Source: Microbacterium testaceum StLB037
GTDB lineage: Bacteria > Actinomycetota > Actinomycetes > Actinomycetales > Microbacteriaceae
Length of the DNA stretch: 64,000 bases
Reading direction: 5' to 3'
Assembly (NCBI RefSeq): GCF_900104345.1
Contig: NZ_FNJN01000001.1
Location: forward strand, 620,001-684,000
A program made the translations under genes and the position numbers. The notes below the pieces were generated by a model, which saw only the letters and a program-made list of their open reading frames with translations, did no database searches and had not been told where the DNA came from. Positions within the stretch are counted from its first letter, which is position 1, and every line of letters starts with the position of its first letter. This document shows positions 33,950 to 41,828 of the stretch, one piece after another.

Positions 33950-35119
33950 CTACTCGACGTTCAGCTGACGGGTGGGAGAGGTCAGCGGGCAGTCGAAGGG
34001 GTCGCGGGCGGCGAGCCCGACCCGGTTGAGGTACGCGATGACGATGCCGTACGACTGGAAGAGGGTCGTCTCGACGTACGGGACGTTCAGCGTCTCGCAG
34101 TGCTCGCGGACGATCACGCGGGCCTTGCTGAGGTGCGGGCGCGGCATGTTCGGGAACAGGTGGTGCTCGATCTGGTAGTTCAGACCGCCCATGAGCCACG
34201 TGGCCCACCAGCCGCCCGAGACGTTGCGCGAGGTGCGCACCTGCTTGCTGAAGAAGTCGAGCTTCGCACCGGGCGCGATGATCGGCATTCCCTTGTGGTT
34301 GGGGGCGAAGGACGCTCCCATGTAGATCCCGAAGACCGCGACCGAGACGCCGAAGAACGCGAAAGCGAGACCGACCGGCAAGAAGATGAAGATCGGCGCG
34401 ATGAAGAGCGCGTGGCGCAGCGCCAGCAGGGCGAGTTCGGCCCAGCGGCCCTTGACGGGCTCGCGCGAGAAGAGGTGGCGCAGGGCCAGCACGTAGAGGT
34501 TGATCCCCTCGAACGCCAGCAGCGGGAAGAACAGGTACCCCTGACGCTGGGTGATCCAGCGCTGGATGCCGCGGGCCTTGGCCGCGTCGACGTCGAGGAA
34601 CGAGATCGTGTCGATCTCGATGTCGGGGTCCTTGTCGACGCGGTTGGGGTTGGCGTGGTGACGCGTGTGCTTCGACGCCCACCACGAGCGGCTCATGCCG
34701 ACGATGCCGTTGCCGATGAGCAGGCCGAGGCGATCGTTGGCCGGGCCCGACGCGAAGATCTGGCGGTGCGCGGCCTCGTGGGCGAGGAAGGCGACCTGGG
34801 TGAACAGGATGCCGAGGACCGCGGCGATGATCAGCTGGAACCAGCTGTCGCCGAGGAGGATGAAGCCGGTGACGCACCCGGCGAAACCGAGCACGATCGC
34901 GGCGGCGACGACGGCGTAGAACACCGGCGTGCGGACGAGGAGTCCGCTCTCGCGGACGACCTGAGACAGCTCTGTGTAGGCCTTGGTGATCGGGGGGAAT
35001 TCGGTCGTACCGGAGTACGTCTGACGGATGGGGCCGAGGCGGGACTCGACGACGGTGGAAGCGATTTTCTGCTCCTCGGATCGGGATGGACCGGGGCGGC
35101 TACCCGGGCTGTCGCCCAC
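33950..35119 (-). CDS. Membrane fatty acid desaturase (acyl-CoA desaturase type)
   Basis: An integral membrane di-iron desaturase, up to 389 residues. All three His boxes are present: HEAAHRQ, HTRHH after WWASKH, and the distal QIEHHLFP. Membrane pairs lie before the first and before the third box. It resembles mycobacterial DesA3-type stearoyl-CoA desaturases, which keep the membrane fluid and are often cold-induced; the next gene upstream is a cold-shock gene. The start is uncertain: GTG 35119 is the only standard codon upstream of conserved sequence, but the good ribosome site GAGGAG lies further in, 6 nt before an ATC codon at 35065. Confidence 0.9.
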   Translation of the reverse strand: MGDSPGSRPGPSRSEEQKIASTVVESRLGPIRQTYSGTTEFPPITKAYTELSQVVRESGLLVRTPVFYAVVAAAIVLGFAGCVTGFILLGDSWFQLIIAAVLGILFTQVAFLAHEAAHRQIFASGPANDRLGLLIGNGIVGMSRSWWASKHTRHHANPNRVDKDPDIEIDTISFLDVDAAKARGIQRWITQRQGYLFFPLLAFEGINLYVLALRHLFSREPVKGRWAELALLALRHALFIAPIFIFLPVGLAFAFFGVSVAVFGIYMGASFAPNHKGMPIIAPGAKLDFFSKQVRTSRNVSGGWWATWLMGGLNYQIEHHLFPNMPRPHLSKARVIVREHCETLNVPYVETTLFQSYGIVIAYLNRVGLAARDPFDCPLTSPTRQLNVE

Positions 35120-35220
35120 ATTACGGGTCGCCGTATGGACGACCCGGCATACGACGCGATGTTCAGGAGCCTCTCGGGAAATGGAAATCCCTGCGTGCGG
35201 AATCGTCTCGGAAACGACGA

Positions 35221-35254
35221 AAGCCGGGTCGTCGCGAGGCGACGTACCCGGCTT
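35221..35254 (-). terminator. Terminator of the cold-shock gene
   Basis: AAGCCGGGT at 35221-35229 pairs with ACCCGGCTT at 35246-35254, with an inner GTCGC/GCGAC stem and a 3-nt loop, 16 bp beyond the cold-shock gene stop. Confidence 0.75.
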
Positions 35255-35270
35255 CCGAGGTAAGCGGAGC

Positions 35271-35474
35271 TTAGAGGGGGCGGATGTTCGCCGCCTGCAT
35301 GCCCTTGGGGCCCTGCTCAGCGTCGAATTCGACCTTCTGTGCTTCCGTGAGCTCCTTGAAGCCGTTGCCCTGGATCGCGCTGAAGTGCGCGAACAGGTCG
35401 GCGGAGCCGTCGTCGGGAGCAATGAAGCCGTAGCCCTTTTCGGAGTTGAACCATTTCACGGTGCCAGTGGCCAT
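35271..35474 (-). CDS. cspA: Cold-shock protein (CspA family)
   Basis: A 67-residue single-stranded nucleic-acid-binding protein. RNP motifs are intact: [15 protein letters not shown] (RNP1, KGYGFI) and DLFAHFSAI (RNP2-like). The end, [13 protein letters not shown], is typical of actinobacterial CspA. AAGGAAG precedes the ATG. It starts 16 bp after the stop of a small upstream gene on the same strand, so the two may be co-transcribed. It probably acts as an RNA chaperone at low temperature. Confidence 0.97.
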   Translation of the reverse strand: MATGTVKWFNSEKGYGFIAPDDGSADLFAHFSAIQGNGFKELTEAQKVEFDAEQGPKGMQAANIRPL

Positions 35475-35490
35475 CGTGTTCTTCCTTTAT

Positions 35491-35775
35491 TCATGTTGGG
35501 CCGCAGATGCGGCCGTGGGCGCCGCTCCGACGCGTGCGGAGCGGACGGGGACGCCGCGTCACCGTGGTGGTGGCGCGTACGCGATGCCCGTCGACGGCGG
35601 CCTGAGCCGCTCCGACGGACGTGTGGACACCGAGATTCTCGCCGAGGGGACCCTGGGCTTCGAAGCCCGAGGTTCCCGCGCCGACGAAACCGGCGTAGTC
35701 GGATCCGGCCGTCGCGACGTACACGTCGAGATCGGCCTGGCGCCACGATAGCGGCGAAGGGTGAAGCAGAGACAC
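35491..35775 (-). CDS. Small unrecognised protein upstream of cspA
   Basis: A 94-residue reading frame not matched to a named family. The case for coding is its very high GC at third codon positions and a plausible folded core (DLDVYVATAGSDYAGFVG, then GPLGENLGVHTSVGAAQAAV), which looks like a small beta-rich domain with a short conserved Gly pattern. The tail is Arg/Pro-rich. The start is uncertain; GTG 35775 is used and no convincing ribosome site is seen. It ends 16 bp before cspA. It could instead lie inside a long cspA leader. Confidence 0.5.
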   Translation of the reverse strand: MSLLHPSPLSWRQADLDVYVATAGSDYAGFVGAGTSGFEAQGPLGENLGVHTSVGAAQAAVDGHRVRATTTVTRRPRPLRTRRSGAHGRICGPT

Positions 35776-36004
35776 AAGAACTTTCTGCGAGTGCGAGGCG
35801 AGGACCGAAGCCGTCGAGCGAGGCACACGATGATGAGGGGTGGGGTTGCTGTCGGAAACGGCTCGGCGCCGTGCGCCCGGCATCTCAGCGATGAGGCGGG
35901 CGTCGATGAAGCAAGTCCCAGAACGAATAACTTCACGCTAGCACGGATGTCTGCGAGATACCCGGGTGATTTCGGCGGGCCCGAGGGTGCGGTGCACTGG
36001 GGGC

Positions 36005-36364
36005 ATGGCATCCGACCCTCCCTCCGATCGGGGCGCGACCGACGACGAGCGCTGGCTCGTGATCGACGAGCGCCGGTGGCGCCGCACCGATCCGGCGTTG
36101 CCGGACGACCTCGCCGACCGATTGCGGTCGCACCTCGGGAGGGCCCGATCGGCCGTGCGGACGGCGAAACGCGCCGGGGAAGACGACGCCGTGTCCGACG
36201 CGCGTCGCCGAGTGGGACTCGCGAAACACGGACTGGGCGAGCGGGGGCCGCGCTGGTGGGACGACGAGGTCGCCGCGCGGGTGCACCGGGCCGAGGAGGC
36301 CCTCGCCGAGCTCGACGCCCTCGCCCCGCCGAGAGCAGACGATTCCCTCGACGTCAACACGTAG
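36005..36364 (+). CDS. Conserved small basic protein of unknown function
   Basis: A 119-residue soluble protein. DDERWLVIDERRWRRTDPAL at the N-terminus is its most distinctive segment, followed by a helical Arg/Ala-rich region (RLRSHLGRARSAVRTAKR, RRRVGLAKHGLGERGPRWW). From memory such actinobacterial proteins are sometimes labelled biopolymer transporter Tol, which nothing in the sequence supports. It is oriented away from the cold-shock genes and precedes a pyridoxamine-oxidase-like gene by 54 bp. Confidence 0.7.
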   Translation: MASDPPSDRGATDDERWLVIDERRWRRTDPALPDDLADRLRSHLGRARSAVRTAKRAGEDDAVSDARRRVGLAKHGLGERGPRWWDDEVAARVHRAEEALAELDALAPPRADDSLDVNT

Positions 36365-36418
36365 CGCGAGGCGTAGCCAGGGGATGGGCTGGGGGCTCAC
36401 GAACCGAGGGGAGCCCCC

Positions 36419-36910
36419 ATGTCATCCACCGCCACCGAGCTCGAGACGCTCAACGATCTGCTCAAGAAGTTCCGCTTCGCGATGGTCACCACCCGCGCCG
36501 AAGACGGAGCGCTGCACGCGCACCCGCTGACTGTGCAGGAGAAGGAGTCGGACGGCGACCTCTGGTTCATCGTCGGCACGCACGCATCCGCCGTCGAGCA
36601 CGTGCGGCGCGACCCGAAGGTGGGCCTGTCGTTCAGCACCGACGGAACGTGGCTGTCGCTCGCGGGCGAGGCCGAGGTGGTCGACGACCTCGCGAAGCTC
36701 AAGGACCTGTGGTCGACGAGCGTCGAGGCGTGGTTCCCCGACGGCCCCGAGTCGCCCGGGGTGACCCTGCTGAAGGTCTCGACCCTCACCGGCGAGTACT
36801 GGGGGAGCGCCGGCGGGCGCCTCGCCACGGCCATCGCACTCGTCACCTCGAAGGTGACCGGCGACCGGCCCCGCGGCGGTGAGAAGCAGACCTTCGACCT
36901 GACCGACTGA
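36419..36910 (+). CDS. Pyridoxamine 5'-phosphate oxidase-family (general stress 26-like) protein
   Basis: A 163-residue flavin-binding split-barrel protein. KFRFAMVTTRAEDGALHAHP is the typical first strand pair, DLWFIVGTHASAVEHVRRDP the second, and VEAWFPDGPESPGVTLLKV the conserved stress-protein-26 segment with the WFPDG signature. Members bind FMN, FAD or F420; the true activity is unknown. GAGGGGAG before ATG 36419 supports the start. Confidence 0.9.
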   Translation: MSSTATELETLNDLLKKFRFAMVTTRAEDGALHAHPLTVQEKESDGDLWFIVGTHASAVEHVRRDPKVGLSFSTDGTWLSLAGEAEVVDDLAKLKDLWSTSVEAWFPDGPESPGVTLLKVSTLTGEYWGSAGGRLATAIALVTSKVTGDRPRGGEKQTFDLTD

Positions 36911-36948
36911 GCGCGGCGCGGACCTCGCGGTCGCGCCGCGCCGCGAGG

Positions 36949-37080
36949 TCATCCGCCCGAGGGGTTGTCGACGGGCGTGTCGTCGTCGTCGGTGGTGTCG
37001 GGGATGACGGGCGCATCAGCGGTTTCGAGCTCGTCGGGCTCGTCGGCGGTGTCATTCGTGCGGTCGTGTGTCGTGTCCAT
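36949..37080 (-). CDS. Very small acidic protein (hypothetical)
   Basis: A 43-residue, highly acidic frame (MDTTHDRTNDTADEPDELET, then DTTDDDDTPVDNPSGG) with GGTGGGG just before the ATG. It would be disordered in solution. Support is limited to the ribosome site and the composition; similar tiny acidic proteins occur in related genomes as far as I recall. Confidence 0.4.
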   Translation of the reverse strand: MDTTHDRTNDTADEPDELETADAPVIPDTTDDDDTPVDNPSGG

Positions 37081-37192
37081 GGCCCCACCCGACCACGCCC
37101 CGGTCGACCGCCGCGCGGGCCTTGCGCGAACCGGCGCAGCGTGCCAGCGCAAGCCCCCAGATGCCGAGTACGCGCTTTGCGACGATGACGGC

Positions 37193-37348
37193 ATGTCACG
37201 ACCCGAGGTCCGCTCCAAGCCCTGCGCCTACTGCGGTCGGCCCTTCACCGATCGCAAGCGCTGGAGCGGGCGCGACCAGTGGGACCAGGTGCTCTACTGC
37301 TCGCGCGGCTGCCGCGCCAACGCCGCGAAGCAGAGGCGCCACGCGTGA
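37193..37348 (+). CDS. DUF2256 small zinc-motif protein
   Basis: A 51-residue protein with four cysteines arranged as a zinc ribbon: KPCAYCGRPF and VLYCSRGCRAN. This is the DUF2256 family, function unknown, which often accompanies photolyase/cryptochrome genes. Its stop overlaps the start of the photolyase gene as GTGA, so the two are translationally coupled. Confidence 0.85.
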   Translation: MSRPEVRSKPCAYCGRPFTDRKRWSGRDQWDQVLYCSRGCRANAAKQRRHA

Positions 37349-38787
37349 GGGCCGCACTGATCCTCGCGACGCAGCAGTTCGCCGAGCACCCCGCGTACTC
37401 CGACGACGGCATCGAGGAGTTCTTCTTCATCGAGTCGGCGCCCCGCTTCGCCAAGCTCCCGTATCACCGCCACAAGATCGTGCTGCTCGTCTCGGCGATG
37501 CGGCACACCGCCGCGCGGCTCGAGGCCGAGGGCAAGACCGTCCGCCGGATCACCCTCGACGACGACCTCACCTTCAAGGCCGGCCTCGAGAAGCTGCTGA
37601 AGGCCCATCGGGTCACCGAGTTGACGTGGATGAGCGACCCCAACCGCCCCGTCGACGAGCGCATCTCGCGCATCTGCCAGGCGCACGACGTCGAGACCGA
37701 CGTGCTCTCAGACCAGCTGTTCCTCACCCCCGAGGACGACGTCGACGCCTGGTTCGCCGAGCACCCGACGCCGCTCATGGAGGACTTCTACCACTGGCAG
37801 CGGCGCCGCACCGGCATCCTGATGGACGGCGGGAAGCCGGCGGGGCGGCGCTGGAACTTCGACGCCGACAATCGCAAGGCGCTGCCGAAGAAGGGCGTCG
37901 ACATCCCGCCGCTGCCGCAGCTCGCGCACGACGAGATCACCCGCGCGGTGATCGCCGAGGTCGACGAGCGCTACCCCGAGCATCCCGGCAAAGCGGCCGA
38001 CTTCTGGCTGCCCGTCACGCCGGAGGACTCCCGCGACTGGCTCGACGTCTTCATCGCGGAACGCCTCAACGACTTCGGCCGCTACGAAGACGCGATGAAG
38101 GCCGACGAACCGTTCCTCTTCCACGCGATCATCTCGCCGATGCTGAACATCGGGCTGCTCACCGTCGAAGAAGTGGTCGCCGCCGCCACGCGGACCGACG
38201 CGCCCCTGGCATCCGTCGAGGGGTTCATCCGCCAGGTGATCGGGTGGCGCGAATACATGCGCGGCATGTACCGGGCGCACCCGAAGCTGGAGCACGTCAA
38301 CGCGCTGCACCTCGAGAAGAGGATCGAGAAGTACTGGTACTCCGGGCAACGGATGCCGAGTGACCTGCCGATCCCCGTGCGCACGGTGCTGGAACGCGTG
38401 CACGAGTGGGGCTACGCGCACCACATCGAACGCCTCATGGTGCTGGGCAACTGGTTCCTGCTGCAGGGGTACGCGCCGCGGCAGGTCAACGACTGGTTCC
38501 TCGCGCTGTTCGTCGACGCCTACGACTGGGTCATGGTGCCCAACGTCATGGGAATGAGCCAGTTCGCCGACGGCGGCTTCGTCGCGACCAAGCCGTACGT
38601 CTCGGGCGGCGCCTACCTGCAGAGGATGGGGTCGTGGTGGCCCTCGGCGCAGGAGGCCAAGGACTCGGTCTTCACCGACGCGTACTGGGAATTCCTCGAG
38701 CGACACGAGGACGTGCTGTCCGGAAACCACCGGCTGGGCCTCGCGCTGGCGCAGATGCGCAAGCGACGCGACGCGAAGGGGGAATGA
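37345..38787 (+). CDS. PhrB-type (6-4) photolyase-like protein lacking the FeS-cluster cysteines
   Basis: A 480-residue member of the prokaryotic FeS-BCP / PhrB photolyase family. The family signatures are clear: FIESAPRFAKLPYHRHKIVL at the N-terminal antenna domain, the paired His of GYAHHIERLMVLGN (the (6-4) active-site pair), and VPNVMGMSQFADGGFVATKP in the FAD domain. However the four Cys that bind the 4Fe-4S cluster in PhrB are missing: the protein has a single Cys (ERISRICQAH), and the usual Cys-rich stretch after the YLQRM segment is replaced by GSWWPSAQEAKDSVFTDAYW. It is coupled to a DUF2256 gene. It probably repairs UV damage or acts as a photoreceptor. Confidence 0.9.
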   Translation: MRAALILATQQFAEHPAYSDDGIEEFFFIESAPRFAKLPYHRHKIVLLVSAMRHTAARLEAEGKTVRRITLDDDLTFKAGLEKLLKAHRVTELTWMSDPNRPVDERISRICQAHDVETDVLSDQLFLTPEDDVDAWFAEHPTPLMEDFYHWQRRRTGILMDGGKPAGRRWNFDADNRKALPKKGVDIPPLPQLAHDEITRAVIAEVDERYPEHPGKAADFWLPVTPEDSRDWLDVFIAERLNDFGRYEDAMKADEPFLFHAIISPMLNIGLLTVEEVVAAATRTDAPLASVEGFIRQVIGWREYMRGMYRAHPKLEHVNALHLEKRIEKYWYSGQRMPSDLPIPVRTVLERVHEWGYAHHIERLMVLGNWFLLQGYAPRQVNDWFLALFVDAYDWVMVPNVMGMSQFADGGFVATKPYVSGGAYLQRMGSWWPSAQEAKDSVFTDAYWEFLERHEDVLSGNHRLGLALAQMRKRRDAKGE

Positions 38788-38869
38788 GCGGGTTGCCGTC
38801 CCGTCGACAGGCTCGGGGACCTCGGTCAGGAGGCCCCGCGACCGCGGTCGAGGGGCCCTGCGACCCCGG

Positions 38870-39085
38870 TCAGCTCTTGAGCTTGTTCAGCGCCGAGCCC
38901 TTGTGGGCCGCAGTCGAGCCGGACTTCTCCGACGTGACGATGTAGGCCGGGTCGTCGTCGGATGCCGTGAACTTCTGACCGTCGTGCTGGAAGTCCTTCG
39001 TCTTCTTCTCCACGACCTCACCCTGCGTGCGGCCCTGCGGGGTGTCCCAGCTGACGCGGTCGCCCTTCGACAGATCCTTCGACAT
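38870..39085 (-). CDS. DUF2945 (Tudor-like, hypervirulence-associated) small protein
   Basis: A 71-residue protein matching DUF2945. KGDRVSWDTPQGRTQGEVVE is the first, most conserved half, and HDGQKFTASDDDPAYIVTSE followed by KSGSTAAHKGSALNKL completes the domain. GGAAGG lies 6 nt before the ATG. Function unknown; the family is widespread in soil bacteria. An 82-bp gap without a gene separates it from the photolyase gene. Confidence 0.85.
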   Translation of the reverse strand: MSKDLSKGDRVSWDTPQGRTQGEVVEKKTKDFQHDGQKFTASDDDPAYIVTSEKSGSTAAHKGSALNKLKS

Positions 39086-39269
39086 GACGCTTCCTTCCGT
39101 TGATGTGGGTTCATGGTGTCGAGCGGCCCGAGCGCGCATCGGGGGATTGACAGGCGGCGGACGGGACGTCGCCGGTCCGCGTGTCGCGCGTGACGGAGAT
39201 GCGGCGGGGGTGCGCGGAAACGGCATCCGGATGCCGAGGATCGGTGCGACCGTCTGAGATGCTGCCGTC

Positions 39270-39524
39270 ATGCGAGGACCTGTGTGGGGAATGGCGACGG
39301 CCGGCATCGGCGTGCTGATGATCGGGCTGCTCGTGGCGTGGGGCACGGCCTACGGCACGTGGCTCGACGAGATCGGCCCGTTCATCGACGACGCCGGCGC
39401 GGGCCCTGACGCCCCGACGATCGTCCTCCCGGGTCTCGTGGGGCTGCTCGCTCTCGCGCTCGTCATCGGCGGAGTCGTCATCGCGGTCACGACGGGGCCG
39501 GAGCGCGAGCCGCGCCGGCGCTGA
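39270..39524 (+). CDS. Small two-helix membrane protein
   Basis: An 84-residue protein with two membrane helices (MATAGIGVLMIGLLVAWGTA and IVLPGLVGLLALALVIGGVV) joined by an acidic loop (LDEIGPFIDDAGAGPD). The tail is Arg-rich. I do not recognise the family. It converges with the next gene with 10 bp between them. The 184 bp before it, between this and the DUF2945 gene, hold no gene I can support. Confidence 0.6.
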   Translation: MRGPVWGMATAGIGVLMIGLLVAWGTAYGTWLDEIGPFIDDAGAGPDAPTIVLPGLVGLLALALVIGGVVIAVTTGPEREPRRR

Positions 39525-39534
39525 GGTCCGACGC

Positions 39535-40128
39535 CTATAGTGCCGCGCGATCCTCGCGGGTCAGGCGGAACCGGGATGCCACGACGCCCAGCAGCAGCGC
39601 GCCCGCGCCTCCCGCGATCATGTCGCCGATCGTGTCGTCGTATGTCACGAAGATCGCGTCGGTGATGAAGCGGTAGCCGAACCACTCGATCATCTCCCAC
39701 ACGGCGCTCAGCGCGAGGCCCGCCATGGTGGCGACGACGATGGGCGTCCGGCGTCGGCCGGTCGGCTCGATCACGCGCGCGTCGTCGAGAAGCACCAGGG
39801 CGACCGCGGCGAGCACGCCCGTGCACACGGCGTGGACGATCAGGTCCCACCCGGTCCACGCGCGGTACAGGTCGATGACGTTGCTGCCGGCCGCGACAAA
39901 CACGGTGACGCACGTGACGAGGTCGAGGCCCGAGCGCAGGCCGATCATGCGCGAGAGCATCACCGCCGGCAGCGACATCGACAGCACGGCGAAGTCGGTG
40001 AACGGCAGGGTGAACAGCGAGACGATGACGACGACGATCGCCACGGCCCGCACGACGTCGGTCAGCCAGTCGGTGACGGTGCGCGGCGGCCGCTTGAGGT
40101 TGGCGTACATCGCCCGGATCATCGGCAT
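39535..40128 (-). CDS. Six-helix membrane protein (DUF2238/YjdF-like)
   Basis: A 197-residue membrane protein with about six helices, including VVRAVAIVVVIVSLFTLPF, LIVHAVCTGVLAAVALVLL and IVVATMAGLALSAVWEMIEW. The WEMIEWFGYRF segment and a later YDDTIGDMIAGGAGALLLG resemble the DUF2238/YjdF family. It is the third gene of an operon with an EEP-family protein (7 bp upstream) and a glycosyltransferase. ATG 40128 is used; ATGs at 40122 and 40110 are also in frame. Confidence 0.75.
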   Translation of the reverse strand: MPMIRAMYANLKRPPRTVTDWLTDVVRAVAIVVVIVSLFTLPFTDFAVLSMSLPAVMLSRMIGLRSGLDLVTCVTVFVAAGSNVIDLYRAWTGWDLIVHAVCTGVLAAVALVLLDDARVIEPTGRRRTPIVVATMAGLALSAVWEMIEWFGYRFITDAIFVTYDDTIGDMIAGGAGALLLGVVASRFRLTREDRAAL

Positions 40129-40135
40129 CCGCCCG

Positions 40136-40969
40136 TCATGGCGTCGCCGCCGGATGGATGCGCACGACCGCCTGCACCGGCAAGTGGTCGCTCGGCCACT
40201 GCGTGCCGGTCGGACGCGGGTCGATGCCGACCGCGCGCACGCCCACGTCGGGGGTCGCGAGCAGGGCGTCGATGCGACGCGCACCGACCTTGGGCGCCGC
40301 ATAGTTGTTGAAGGTGCCCCACTCGGCGGTCCGGCGGGCGGGGGCGTACGACCACGTGTCGACGAGCAGGCCGTCGGCGAACATGTCCGACAGTTCGCCG
40401 GAGCGCACGTGGGCGTTCACGTCGGCGGTGAACAGCAGCGGGCGTTCGCGGCGCGCCACGAGGTCGTGCAGCCACGCGGCCGAGCGGCGGCGAGCCCGGC
40501 GCGAGAACGCGTCGAAATGGGTGTTCACGAAGGTGAACCGGGCGTCGGTCGCGAGGTCGCGCACCTGTGCGATGACCGCTATCCGCGGAATGGTGTTGCC
40601 CCATCCGGTCGACCCGGGGACGCGGGGGGTGTCGGACAGGGCGACCTGCTCCCAGTCCTCGACCTCGATGCGATCGCGGTCGTAGAAGAGCGGAGTGCCC
40701 TCCCCGTCGCGGCGGGGACCGCGGCCGAGTCCGATGCGGCCGTAGTCGGAGCCCAGCGACGCCTGCACCCACTGGGCCTGATCGGGCATCGCCTCCTGCG
40801 TGCCCAGCAGGTGGGGGCGGTTCGCGCTGAGGAACGTCCGCAGTCGCTCCTTGCGCAGGGGCCACCGGTCGGCGGGAGGCCACGTGATCCGGTCGAAGCG
40901 TCGACGGATGTTGAAGCTCATCACGTGCAGATCGGGGGCCTCGACGTCGGGGAAGAGGATGCCGCTCAT
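40136..40969 (-). CDS. Endonuclease/exonuclease/phosphatase-family protein
   Basis: A 277-residue enzyme of the EEP fold. Catalytic motifs in order: LHVMSFNIRRR (Asn), LLGTQEAMPDQ (metal-binding Glu), FTFVNTHFDAFS (His), LLFTADVNAHV (Asp, Asn), and WPSDHLPV (Asp-His pair). It has no signal peptide. Substrates could be DNA, phosphoinositides or sphingomyelin-like lipids. Its start overlaps the stop of the glycosyltransferase gene as ATGA, and the membrane-protein gene follows 7 bp later, suggesting a shared pathway in envelope glycolipids; that is inference. Confidence 0.88.
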   Translation of the reverse strand: MSGILFPDVEAPDLHVMSFNIRRRFDRITWPPADRWPLRKERLRTFLSANRPHLLGTQEAMPDQAQWVQASLGSDYGRIGLGRGPRRDGEGTPLFYDRDRIEVEDWEQVALSDTPRVPGSTGWGNTIPRIAVIAQVRDLATDARFTFVNTHFDAFSRRARRRSAAWLHDLVARRERPLLFTADVNAHVRSGELSDMFADGLLVDTWSYAPARRTAEWGTFNNYAAPKVGARRIDALLATPDVGVRAVGIDPRPTGTQWPSDHLPVQAVVRIHPAATP

Positions 40970-41715
40970 GATCGACCCCGCAGCCCCAGGCGCACCCATC
41001 GCGCCGGCGGGATCTCGGCGGGCCAGTGCGCGAAGACGGTCCCCGCACCCCGACGGAAGCATCGCGCGAAGCGGCGCGGCTCGACGGTCCTCGACGACAC
41101 ACGCATGTGCGCGCCGGACACGCGCGCGATGCGATGGCGGCGGCCCAGGTGGTACGCGAGGTCGAGGTCGTCGTGCAGCTCGGGGTCGAGGTGCACCTCG
41201 CCGCGCACGTCCTCCCAGGCGCGGCGGCGGAACGCCATGTTCGATCCCCAGAGCGGCGTGTGTCCGAGAGCGGGGGTCGCGAAGGTGGCATAGGTGCCGA
41301 GGAAGAGCCGCGCCATCGACACGCGTCGCCGCGCGGGTCCGTCGTGGAACACGGCTCCGCCGGTCACGGCATCCACGGTCGGATCCGCCAGCGCGTCGAC
41401 CATGCTCTGCACCCACGTCGGATCGGGGAGGCTGTCGGCGTCGAGGCGGAGGATCAGCTCTCCCCGCGCCGCGTCGTACCCGGTGGCGGCGGCCGCCGGG
41501 ATGCCGCGCTCCCCGCAGAACACCACACGTACTCCGGCCGCTCGGGCGATCTCGGCGCTGTCGTCGGTCGAGGCGTTGTCGACCACGACGATCTCGGTCG
41601 GGGCGAGGGTCTGCGCGGACAGCGCGCGCAGGCACCGCCACAGATGGGCGCCGTCGTCACGGCAGGGGATGACGACGGAGACGGTGACGGCCGGCGAGAC
41701 GGGGCCTTGGGGCAC
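40966..41715 (-). CDS. Family 2 glycosyltransferase
   Basis: A 249-residue GT-A fold transferase. VSVVIPCRDDGAHLWRCLRA is the N-terminal sugar-nucleotide region, EIVVVDNASTDDS follows, LRLDADSLPDP is the DxD-type metal motif, and DPELHDDLDLAYHLGRR the acceptor-side acidic motif. No membrane helices. GTG 41715 is chosen because GGGAGG lies 6 nt upstream. First gene of a three-gene operon with the EEP enzyme and a membrane protein. Confidence 0.9.
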   Translation of the reverse strand: MPQGPVSPAVTVSVVIPCRDDGAHLWRCLRALSAQTLAPTEIVVVDNASTDDSAEIARAAGVRVVFCGERGIPAAAATGYDAARGELILRLDADSLPDPTWVQSMVDALADPTVDAVTGGAVFHDGPARRRVSMARLFLGTYATFATPALGHTPLWGSNMAFRRRAWEDVRGEVHLDPELHDDLDLAYHLGRRHRIARVSGAHMRVSSRTVEPRRFARCFRRGAGTVFAHWPAEIPPARWVRLGLRGRS

Positions 41716-41815
41716 GGGGGTCCTCCCGGAGACGAGTCCTCCCACGCTAGGCGATCAGCGGCGGGCGTTTCCCGGCTTGACGCCTGCGTCGTCGGCTGAC
41801 AGCGCTCGCCTTTCG

Positions 41816-41821
41816 TATCGT
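41816..41821 (+). promoter_or_regulatory. Predicted -10 element of trhO (leaderless)
   Basis: TATCGT lies 7 nt before ATG 41829. Confidence 0.4.
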
Positions 41822-41828
41822 GGATGCC

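Noticed and set aside
38788..38869. Possible small gene between the photolyase and DUF2945 genes
   Set aside because: Only short repeats of GACC/GGTC-type words and no start with a ribosome site; I see no gene there.
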